Notes under the pieces: model-generated
The model's input: the letters and a program-made list of their open reading frames with translations, nothing else
Database searches by the model: none
Told to the model about the DNA's origin: nothing
Virus record (IMG/VR): IMGVR_UViG_3300020442_000005
Location: 1-64,000 of that record
Source of the DNA: a virus
Direction: 5' to 3' (one strand)
Length of the DNA: 64,000 nucleotides
Position numbers and translations under genes: made by a program
In this document: positions 9,008-15,884 of the stretch, in pieces
How positions within the stretch are numbered: the first letter of the stretch is position 1
Layout: each line of letters begins with the position of its first letter

Positions 9008-9366
9008 GGGGCCGTAATGGCTTCGACGGGGTAGAATCAAGAGGAGTGTGCATGCAGGTAAGATACGACCTTAACAGTTCAAAACAAATAGTTGCAAACA
9101 ATAACGACAACTTCGAAGTAGCTTTAGCTGCATAATCGACGCCGGTGTCTCTTCCGGTGTGAAACAAGAGGCTTAGCCAGTTAGTCGAGGCAAACATATC
9201 AAGACTACAATGGTTATCCTGGTAACAGGTGGAATCTCCAGCCAGAGGGAGATTGGTGGAAAATTATTTGGCTAGTTTGTTAATTAACAACATAATTAAC
9301 TATGCATGTGAATGACACAAATTAAGACTGCTGCGGACGCGGGTTCGACTCCCGCCGGCTCCACCA
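9008..9366 (+). ncRNA. ssrA: tmRNA (transfer-messenger RNA), one-piece form
   Basis: The 5' end GGGGCCGTAATGGCTTCGAC is the classic tmRNA start. The 3' end has the T arm GCGGGTTCGACTCCCGC and an encoded CCA. Bases 9008-9014 pair with 9356-9362 as a seven-pair acceptor stem with one G-U. The tag frame runs from a resume GCA at 9094 to TAA at 9133-9135 and encodes ANNNDNFEVALAA, ending in the ALAA degron read by ClpXP-type proteases. It would rescue stalled ribosomes. It lies 13 bases after thymidine kinase; no SmpB gene is seen in the window, so it must use host SmpB or one encoded elsewhere. Confidence 0.95.
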
Positions 9367-9388
9367 CTTACTTACTATTGAGCATAAA

Positions 9389-9661
9389 ATGAAAATTACG
9401 AGAAGCCAACTAAGAAGAATCATTAGAGAATCGTACAAATACAAAGATCCATACCCATCTCGCCGGAGACAGCAAAAGAAGCAGAATTGGGTAATTGTGT
9501 GTGATTGGACACAACATTCTGATCCTTCAAAGCATAAGTATGGCGAAGCTGTATATGCTGAATATTTTGGCACTAAGAGAGATGCTGAACGTAAGGCTTT
9601 GCAATACGCAAGGGAAGAACATGCACCAATGTATGTTGAACCAGGTTTTGAAGAGGGCTAA
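9389..9661 (+). CDS. Small basic protein with N-terminal targeting signature
   Basis: 90 residues. It begins MKITRSQLRRIIRESYK, the signature of the following genes, with an I-R-E/S site. The body contains WVIVCDWTQHS, a possible single-domain beta fold, and no motif I can name. It starts 23 bases after the tmRNA and heads the run of tagged small genes. Confidence 0.7.
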   Translation: MKITRSQLRRIIRESYKYKDPYPSRRRQQKKQNWVIVCDWTQHSDPSKHKYGEAVYAEYFGTKRDAERKALQYAREEHAPMYVEPGFEEG

Positions 9662-9662
9662 G

Positions 9663-9962
9663 ATGAAACTAACAAAACGCCAACTTCAATTAATTGTTAG
9701 AGAATCTCTTGTAGAAGCTTACGAAAAAACTGAGTATATTCAAGCAGGTCTTGGTGAAAGGTACAGAATGAAAGAAAGTATGGATATGGATCCCTCGTTC
9801 TATGCTGATGTATCGGAACGTTATGATGGAGACATAGCCTATGAACGCGTCATGGCAGTAATTGAGGTTTTAGCAGCATATCCCGCCGCACATTCATATT
9901 TAGATATAGAGGACGTTGCGAGCGAAATCATCGACTCACTAGAAGAAAAAGGTTTAATTTAA
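9663..9962 (+). CDS. Small acidic protein with N-terminal targeting signature
   Basis: 99 residues from the ATG at 9663, one base after the preceding stop, with GAAGAGG upstream. The frame is open further 5' but the signature MKLTKRQLQLIVRES fixes this start. An L-V-E/A site follows at about residues 17-19. The remainder is acidic and helical. Function unknown. Confidence 0.7.
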   Translation: MKLTKRQLQLIVRESLVEAYEKTEYIQAGLGERYRMKESMDMDPSFYADVSERYDGDIAYERVMAVIEVLAAYPAAHSYLDIEDVASEIIDSLEEKGLI

Positions 9963-9991
9963 CCATAAACATAAAGTCATAGAGGAAAACA

Positions 9992-10249
9992 ATGAAAATC
10001 ACAAGAAGACAATTGAAAAAAATCATTAAAGAAGAGAAAGCAAAACTTATACAAGAGGCACAGTACGGAGGCGGACAGTACGGTTTACGTAGTGATGACA
10101 GAGCCGGACAGCAAAAAGCAATTGAGATCGCATTAGCTCATTTGCAAATGCTTGATGACGCATTGTATGAAGCCGGCATTGAAGTTGGAATGGGTCAACT
10201 TAGAGGTATAGTGATGGATGCATTGAATCACCCAACATCCGGATATTAA
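9992..10249 (+). CDS. Small protein with N-terminal targeting signature
   Basis: 85 residues, start MKITRRQLKKIIKEEK with the candidate cleavage site L-I-Q-E/A at about residue 22. The mature part begins with a Gly/Gln-rich stretch (QYGGGQYG) and continues as a predicted helix. RBS GAGGAAAAC upstream. It is followed by the next gene through a TAATG junction. Confidence 0.7.
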   Translation: MKITRRQLKKIIKEEKAKLIQEAQYGGGQYGLRSDDRAGQQKAIEIALAHLQMLDDALYEAGIEVGMGQLRGIVMDALNHPTSGY

Positions 10250-10251
10250 TG

Positions 10252-10557
10252 ATGAAAATCACAAAAAGACAACTTCGAAGAATTATTAAGGAAGAAAAAT
10301 CAAAGATTATGTCGGAGGCTTTTGGAAGTCCATCCGGCAAAGATTTTGGCTTATATGATCAGATTCAAGAAAAACTTGAATATGAACTATTGATTAATAT
10401 TCAAAGTCAAATATTAAATACTCTTCCTCCTGCAATTCGTCGTACCATTGATTTAGGAACAGAAGCAGAGATGATGGGCTTTGATGATTTAATGGAACAA
10501 GTCCGAGAATGGTTTGAGAATTATGTATCGGCGATGACAGATCTGGATCGGAGATAA
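10252..10557 (+). CDS. Small protein with N-terminal targeting signature
   Basis: 101 residues. Two ATGs in tandem (10249 and 10252) are possible starts; I chose the second because it gives the family's MKIT beginning, while the first overlaps the upstream TAA. The signature MKITKRQLRRIIKEEK is followed by I-M-S-E/A at about 18-21. The mature part is acidic and helical with no recognised domain. Confidence 0.7.
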   Translation: MKITKRQLRRIIKEEKSKIMSEAFGSPSGKDFGLYDQIQEKLEYELLINIQSQILNTLPPAIRRTIDLGTEAEMMGFDDLMEQVREWFENYVSAMTDLDRR

Positions 10558-10560
10558 ACA

Positions 10561-10980
10561 ATGAAATTAACAAAAAGACAACTTCGAAGAATTATTCGTG
10601 AAGAAAAGAAAAGATTGATCAAAGAAAGCTCTATGGAGTTGTCATATCAATACGCAGAGCAATTGCTGCAAGATGCCGCCCGTGAATTAGCCGATAATTT
10701 TAGCGAGGGTCAATTAGGCAATGGTGCGCATGACGCCAAAATGAACGGCGAAAATGCGCTCTATGAATTACTGACTCTAGCTGCAATGAGAACAAGAGGG
10801 TTAATAGAACATAAGAAAAAAGCAAATTTGCTCAACGAGTATATTGATCGCGATTATCTCTTAGATCGTCTCATGGAGGTACTCATTGAAGAAGGCGCAG
10901 TTAAACCGGGGCCGGGTGCGCGTGATGATGCTTTACAATACTTAGGTTTCTTAGTCAAGGTATATGACAGAGGCAGATAA
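10561..10980 (+). CDS. Small helical protein with N-terminal targeting signature
   Basis: 139 residues. MKLTKRQLRRIIREEKKR is almost identical to its two upstream neighbours and is followed by L-I-K-E/S. The rest is predicted helical, with many Ala and Leu and charged faces. It starts three bases after the previous stop. No function recognised. Confidence 0.7.
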   Translation: MKLTKRQLRRIIREEKKRLIKESSMELSYQYAEQLLQDAARELADNFSEGQLGNGAHDAKMNGENALYELLTLAAMRTRGLIEHKKKANLLNEYIDRDYLLDRLMEVLIEEGAVKPGPGARDDALQYLGFLVKVYDRGR

Positions 10981-10981
10981 A

Positions 10982-11533
10982 GTGAAGATAACTAGAAAAC
11001 AACTAAGACTAATTTTAGAGACAGCTGCTAAGCAAAAAGATAAAGAGGCTGTGTTTTCAATTATATACACTTCGGCATATGTCCAAGAATATATGGAAGA
11101 TCTTTATAATGCCATATGGTCCTCTTTTGAAAATCGCGGCGAACAAGATGATTATAAGATTGTTAATGTACTTGAAGATCTAACTAGCATGCTTACAAGA
11201 CCGGTCATGGACTTGGGATCTGAATACAGCCTATACACAAAAGAATTGGATGCTGCTGATGATGAGGGAATAGAATTCGAAGCCGGCAATGCCGAAAAGT
11301 TCGATTTCGAGGAAAGTGTTTATCTGGGAATAGAGAATATTAATCGCTTTATTAACGAACAGACTCCGATGGGAATGAGCGCGCTTGAAGCATTAAGGCA
11401 TGTTAAAGATCGTAAGATCAATATCGGATTGATTAAAAGAACTACAGATTTTTTACTTTCTCTAATGGATGATGATAGAGTCTTATCTGTTCTTGACCAA
11501 ATCGATTATGAGTATCAGAGGATGAAGATGTGA
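10982..11533 (+). CDS. Acidic protein with N-terminal targeting signature
   Basis: 183 residues from a GTG start at 10982. The frame could begin at 10964, but only the GTG places the signature (VKITRKQLRLILE/T) at the N-terminus, so the signature decides the start. The protein is strongly acidic and helical (ELDAADDEGIEFEAGN). Its TGA stop overlaps the next GTG start. Confidence 0.65.
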   Translation: MKITRKQLRLILETAAKQKDKEAVFSIIYTSAYVQEYMEDLYNAIWSSFENRGEQDDYKIVNVLEDLTSMLTRPVMDLGSEYSLYTKELDAADDEGIEFEAGNAEKFDFEESVYLGIENINRFINEQTPMGMSALEALRHVKDRKINIGLIKRTTDFLLSLMDDDRVLSVLDQIDYEYQRMKM

Positions 11534-12450
11534 TCACTAACGGTAACGTACTTTATATATTTGATTTCGATGATACTTTAGCAATGACTAATAGCGCAGT
11601 TCGCGTTATTAGCGCGTCAGGCCAGGTAAAAAGACTTGATAGCAGAGAGTTTGCTAAATATCGATATCAAGCAGGTGATCAACTAGACTTTTCAGAGTTT
11701 ACTCGAGCTGAAGGAACATTGATCGATAACACAGTACAAGAGATGCAAGAAGCAATTTCCCGGTACGGGATAGAAAATGTCTTTATTGTAACAGCCCGGG
11801 CTGAAGATGAGCCTGTGTTTAACTTTTTAGACTCTTTTGGGCTGGTTGTGCCTCAGGTGATCGCAACAGAAGGTTCAGCCGGAAAAGCACCATGGCTAAC
11901 AAAAACCCTTCTTTTGGGAAATTACGACAAAGTGATCGTTTATGAAGACTGTCGTAAAAACATAAAAATGCTCAGAGATGTTGTAGAAGCCTACAACGAA
12001 GAATTAAATAGAGAAGTACTGTACAGTGCAGTATGCATTTTACCGGATGGTAGACAACAAATGATTGAATCAAGAATTAGAAGGTTTGTAAGAAAAATTA
12101 TTCTAACAGAAGGAGTTAGAAATACAACTCAAGGCGCAAATGCGATTATAAACGTCATGTTGGATAATCCAGACTATAGTATTCGGAATGCTGCAGCTGA
12201 CGTATTTTGGAACTTTGAACAGCTTGGAAACCGCCGAGCTGCTCGATTTCATAGGGCTTCTATGGATAGGGTCGGCGAACAGATACAAAAACGGCTAGCG
12301 AAGACTGGAGCTGATCCACATAATCAACCAGAAGGGTTTGTGTATACGCCAGAAGAAAAAGCGCTAGTCGATCTATACCATAGCCGGGTTCCTACGAATC
12401 AACACGGTGAGTACGGCATTAAACTGGCTGATTGGAGAAAATTTAGATGA
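11530..12450 (+). CDS. HAD-family phosphatase fused to a tagged C-terminal domain
   Basis: 306 residues, GTG start in a GTGA overlap. The N-terminal half (about 1-175) is a HAD hydrolase: FDFDDTL (D11, D13 region), VTARAED as the motif II Thr, and YEDCRKN as the acidic motif, similar to polynucleotide 3'-phosphatase-like phage proteins. It resembles the second HAD gene at 31.9 kb. Around residue 178 comes MIESRIRRFVRKIILTEG, a copy of the targeting signature with an L-T-E/G site, followed by a 110-residue helical domain. It may be a fusion, or two products from one gene through an internal start. Confidence 0.7.
   Translation: MITNGNVLYIFDFDDTLAMTNSAVRVISASGQVKRLDSREFAKYRYQAGDQLDFSEFTRAEGTLIDNTVQEMQEAISRYGIENVFIVTARAEDEPVFNFLDSFGLVVPQVIATEGSAGKAPWLTKTLLLGNYDKVIVYEDCRKNIKMLRDVVEAYNEELNREVLYSAVCILPDGRQQMIESRIRRFVRKIILTEGVRNTTQGANAIINVMLDNPDYSIRNAAADVFWNFEQLGNRRAARFHRASMDRVGEQIQKRLAKTGADPHNQPEGFVYTPEEKALVDLYHSRVPTNQHGEYGIKLADWRKFR
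12061..12450 (+). other. Possible internal in-frame start giving a tagged 129-residue product
   Basis: An ATG at 12061 lies in the frame of the HAD gene exactly where the targeting signature (MIESRIRRFVRKII) begins. GGATGG stands about ten bases upstream and is only a weak RBS. If used, it would yield a free signature-bearing protein of the same size class as its neighbours. Confidence 0.3.
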
Positions 12451-13457
12451 GAGCAAAAAAAGGCGAATGGTTTAGTTTGTCTTGGGATATAAATGATAAG
12501 TATGATCCAATAGCTTGGGAACAGTTTAAAAATTGCCCTAGATTTCTTTATGCCGAAGAAAATAGTAATCAGGTTGAAGGAAAAATAATTAATGAGTTTG
12601 ATAGACTTAGGCTTACTAGTATTTTTCTTACTTCAATGTTTCTTAAAAACGAAGACGGTCTTAAAGTACCCACTCATTACAGAGTAGGAATATTTATGCC
12701 TGGAGACAACACAGCCTATGATAAGTGGATAAAGGAATACCACAGATTGAATCACGAGGTAACAGAGCAAATCCGTGCTAAGGAAATGTTACAACAAAAA
12801 AGTATATACCTAGAGCATGCTGCTAGAATCATCAGGCATGATATGCATTCAGGAATAAATACCTACATTCCTCGAGGTTTAAAATCACTGCTAGATAAAC
12901 TGCCGGAAGAGGTAATCAAAGAGCACCGTCTAGAGCTAAGCATTAAATTATTGGAAGAGGGCTTGAATCACGCTCAAAAAGTATACCAAGGAGTGTACGC
13001 ATTTACGAATCTAGTAAAAGACAAGTCTCAGATAGAGAAACAAAAACATAACATCAAAGACATCCTGGTTGAACATTTTAGTTCGAACGCTTACGGTCAT
13101 CTAATTGACATACAGGACATGGGTGATTTCTATGTTAATAAATCACTTTTTTGTACAGCTATTGAAAATTTTGCAAAGAACGGTTTAGCATACAACGATT
13201 CAGGTCCAGACAGAAAGGTTAGAATTTACAGCAGATATGTAGATGAAATAACAATTGCTGATAACGGCCGCGGATTAAGTCAACAGGAATACGATTATCA
13301 AACAATGCCTTTCTTGAGAGAAGAAACAAACAATGTGAATCAAATAACTGGATTGGGCATAAATATAGCTAACGCCATCCTAGTAGAACATGGCTTTAAA
13401 GTGTCAGTCGATGAACTTGAACACGGCACTGCAATTCGAATCACGATGAAAAATTAG
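12447..13457 (+). CDS. Sensor histidine kinase (cytoplasmic)
   Basis: 336 residues. A non-transmembrane N-terminal region of about 115 residues precedes an H-box RHDMHSG (phospho-acceptor H131), a dimerisation helix pair, and an HATPase_c domain with N-box ENFAKNG (N241, N245), G1 box DNGRG (272-276) and G2 box GLGI (302-305). All catalytic motifs are intact. The H-box region YLEHAAxIxRHDMHSGINTY is nearly identical in the next gene, so the two arose by duplication. ATGA overlap with the HAD gene. Its input signal is unknown. Confidence 0.85.
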   Translation: MRAKKGEWFSLSWDINDKYDPIAWEQFKNCPRFLYAEENSNQVEGKIINEFDRLRLTSIFLTSMFLKNEDGLKVPTHYRVGIFMPGDNTAYDKWIKEYHRLNHEVTEQIRAKEMLQQKSIYLEHAARIIRHDMHSGINTYIPRGLKSLLDKLPEEVIKEHRLELSIKLLEEGLNHAQKVYQGVYAFTNLVKDKSQIEKQKHNIKDILVEHFSSNAYGHLIDIQDMGDFYVNKSLFCTAIENFAKNGLAYNDSGPDRKVRIYSRYVDEITIADNGRGLSQQEYDYQTMPFLREETNNVNQITGLGINIANAILVEHGFKVSVDELEHGTAIRITMKN

Positions 13458-13466
13458 GCCAAAAAA

Positions 13467-14744
13467 ATGTTAACAAAAAGATCCAAAGCGTGTTTAACCA
13501 TTTCGCTGTCCGTGATGGCAGGATTTTTTATTGAGCAAACTCTGGTTATTTCTGGTTTTGTTTTGCCATCATACTTCTCTGCTCTTTTTGGATACGCATG
13601 CACTATTTTGTTTACTGTGTCTTTTATATGTTTTGCAATCGATTTTTTATATACAGTAAAATCAAAAAAGCAAATTTATGATGACAAGTTAGCAGCGATC
13701 CATACGTCTAACATGGTTGCAATATATGATAACGAGGGCTTGATAATTTCAGCAAACCAAAATTTTTGTGATACTACCGGTTACAGCAACTCTGAGCTCG
13801 TTGGTTCAACCCACTGCATGGTTATGCCAAGAGAATTGATTAGATCAGAAGAGTACAGATCATTTTGGGAACAATTGAACCGGGGCATTTTCCTTAGAGG
13901 TAAATATAGACGACGAAAAAAATGTGGCAACGACTATTGGTGTTATGCAACATACAGCCCCATTCGCAACGGATCTGGAAAAGTTTATCAAATAATCGAA
14001 ATATCGTCGGACGTCACAGAAGAATATTTAGCCCAACAAGAACTTGCTCACAAAAACATATACCTAGAACACGCAGCCAAAATTTTAAGACACGACATGC
14101 ATTCCGGTATAAACACGTATATCCCGCGCGGAATTCGTAGTCTAGAAAGACGAATTAATCAAGATGTCATCGATGAGTTACATATTGAGTCACCTTTAAA
14201 ACTTATAAAGGAAGGCCTTCTACATGCACAGAGGGTTTACAGAGGGGTTTATGAATTCACAAACCTGGTAAAAAAAGATGCAGAAATGCAAAGATCAAAA
14301 TATGATCTTAAATCAATCTTGGAAGAATACATATCTAAAACAGCGTACGCTGACCAAGTTATTATTGAAGAGTTGATTAATCTTGAGGTTAATGAGGCGT
14401 TATTCTGTACTGCAATAGATAACTTGATCAGAAATGGATTAAAATACAACGATTCAGTGTCAAAACTTGTAAGAGTAAAAATGCACGACCAGTCTCATAT
14501 TGCGGTAGAAGACAACGGCCGCGGATTATCTCAGAAAGAATTCGAAGAGTTTTGCAAGCCTTACCAACGCAAAAAAGGTCAAAAGGAACCGGGTTCTGGC
14601 CTGGGATTAAATATATCAGTCGCAATATTTAATGAGCATGGCTTTAGAATGTCGATTGATGAATTGCAACAGGGAACAAGGATTCTTATTCAACTAAACG
14701 AAGATTATCTAGATGATTGCACATTGATAAGAAATTTAAAATAA
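13467..14744 (+). CDS. Membrane-bound PAS sensor histidine kinase
   Basis: 425 residues. Two transmembrane segments (about 10-30 and 37-62) with a very short external loop precede a PAS domain (about 76-185, with NFCDTTGYSNSELVG and ISSDVTEE), then the same kinase core as the upstream gene: H209 in LRHDMHSG, N-box DNLIRNG, G1 DNGRG, G2 GSGLGL. With little extracellular part, it probably senses a cytoplasmic or membrane signal through PAS. It lies nine bases downstream of its paralogue. Confidence 0.88.
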   Translation: MLTKRSKACLTISLSVMAGFFIEQTLVISGFVLPSYFSALFGYACTILFTVSFICFAIDFLYTVKSKKQIYDDKLAAIHTSNMVAIYDNEGLIISANQNFCDTTGYSNSELVGSTHCMVMPRELIRSEEYRSFWEQLNRGIFLRGKYRRRKKCGNDYWCYATYSPIRNGSGKVYQIIEISSDVTEEYLAQQELAHKNIYLEHAAKILRHDMHSGINTYIPRGIRSLERRINQDVIDELHIESPLKLIKEGLLHAQRVYRGVYEFTNLVKKDAEMQRSKYDLKSILEEYISKTAYADQVIIEELINLEVNEALFCTAIDNLIRNGLKYNDSVSKLVRVKMHDQSHIAVEDNGRGLSQKEFEEFCKPYQRKKGQKEPGSGLGLNISVAIFNEHGFRMSIDELQQGTRILIQLNEDYLDDCTLIRNLK

Positions 14745-14785
14745 TTTCATATATTTATATTCGTGGATCTTTGTTGGAGTTTGTA

Positions 14786-15217
14786 ATGATAAAGTCGATA
14801 CTTTTAGTTGATGATGAAAATTTATTTCATCTTGTTTTTGAAGATGCTTGTAGCCTGCTTGATATAACCTTGGATCTGCGCAGCATTACATCATCAGATG
14901 CTGCAGCAAAACTTTTTGCCGAGTGGCAAAACGACCCAAAAGGCAAACCAGAATGTGTTTTCGTTGATTTAAATATCATAGGATCATCATTTGATGGTAT
15001 TGAACTTATTAAAAAAATTAACTATGAATATGGCAATGGCGTTGTTGTTGGAATCATATCATCTTCTGCTGACCAAGCCGAGATAGAAAAATCAAAACTG
15101 GCAGGATCCCAATTTTGGATTATTAAATCAGATGATATCGAACCCAGATTAGAACTTTTTAAGAACGATTATGCTGGATATAAAAACCGCACTAACGAGT
15201 TCAAAGTATATCGATGA
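14786..15217 (+). CDS. Stand-alone response-regulator receiver domain
   Basis: 143 residues from the ATG at 14786 with TTGGAG upstream. The receiver residues are in place: D9-D10, phospho-acceptor D61 (VFVDLN), S92-S94 and K114 (FWIIKS). There is no output domain, so it probably works like CheY or Spo0F, by binding a partner or relaying phosphate. It directly follows two kinases and overlaps the next gene by ATGA, which indicates one signalling operon. Confidence 0.85.
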   Translation: MIKSILLVDDENLFHLVFEDACSLLDITLDLRSITSSDAAAKLFAEWQNDPKGKPECVFVDLNIIGSSFDGIELIKKINYEYGNGVVVGIISSSADQAEIEKSKLAGSQFWIIKSDDIEPRLELFKNDYAGYKNRTNEFKVYR

Positions 15218-15810
15218 AACTTACAAAAGAAATAGAGGATTCTTTTATTGCTTTATTAGAGGATCGTGGTGTACAACTAGAAGGAAACATTTTAAAGCTA
15301 ATAAAGACTGATAATCCAGAATTTAAAAAATACATCGACAACGCCAAAGAAGCCGATGCTAAAGCAAGAAGAGATAGACTTGCAATAACTAAACAAGTTC
15401 AATCTCAAATGCAAGATCTAGAACTAAAAAAAACTCAGTTAGAAGAAAAAGCAGTCGAAAACGAAGACCTTTTAAAAAATTTAGAAGAAGCGCTTGAAGC
15501 TGCTGAGGGTGCAAAAAAGGCTGCAATAGACGATCTAGATCTACTACAAAAGAAAACTCAGTTTGAACTAATAGGAAACATTGTAAACGTTGCCCTTTGG
15601 GTCATCATGGCAGTAGGCGTTACAACGACTGTTCTTTACGTTGTGGCACTTTTTCTAAATGGAAATGGTCCGGACACAACTCTGATTGGCAATACATGGT
15701 CAAATTTGCTTGGTATATTATTGACAAATTCTTTTTCTATAATTGGCACAATTATGGGCGTCAAATATGCAAGTGAAACGACTCCAAAAAAACCGGGTGA
15801 ATCTGTGTAA
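15214..15810 (+). CDS. Coiled-coil membrane protein linked to the two-component genes
   Basis: 198 residues. A long charged coiled coil (about 40-118, rich in Lys, Glu and Leu) is followed by two transmembrane segments (about 123-148 and 162-185). The start MKLTKEIEDSF resembles the targeting signature only superficially and lacks the RR-II core. ATGA coupling to the receiver gene suggests it belongs to the signalling operon, perhaps as a membrane scaffold or effector. Confidence 0.65.
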   Translation: MKLTKEIEDSFIALLEDRGVQLEGNILKLIKTDNPEFKKYIDNAKEADAKARRDRLAITKQVQSQMQDLELKKTQLEEKAVENEDLLKNLEEALEAAEGAKKAAIDDLDLLQKKTQFELIGNIVNVALWVIMAVGVTTTVLYVVALFLNGNGPDTTLIGNTWSNLLGILLTNSFSIIGTIMGVKYASETTPKKPGESV

Positions 15811-15833
15811 AACTGTTCGGTATAGATTAAATT
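15805..15833 (+). promoter_or_regulatory. Putative promoter (GTGTAA-N17-TAAATT)
   Basis: GTGTAA (15805-15810) overlaps the last codon and stop of the upstream gene; TAAATT is at 15828-15833 after 17 bases. It precedes the large nucleotidyltransferase gene. Confidence 0.55.
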
Positions 15834-15884
15834 AGATATAAAAGTTTATATCATATAATTAGTTAAGATAACGAGGAGATAATT

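Noticed and set aside
8745-9197. 150-residue minus-strand frame across thymidine kinase and the tmRNA
   Set aside because: It crosses a structural RNA and is antisense to a clear gene.
9322-9573. Minus-strand reading frame with a WWSRRESNPRPQQS-type end
   Set aside because: This is the known antisense shadow of a T arm; it reads the 3' end of the tmRNA backwards and continues over the next gene.
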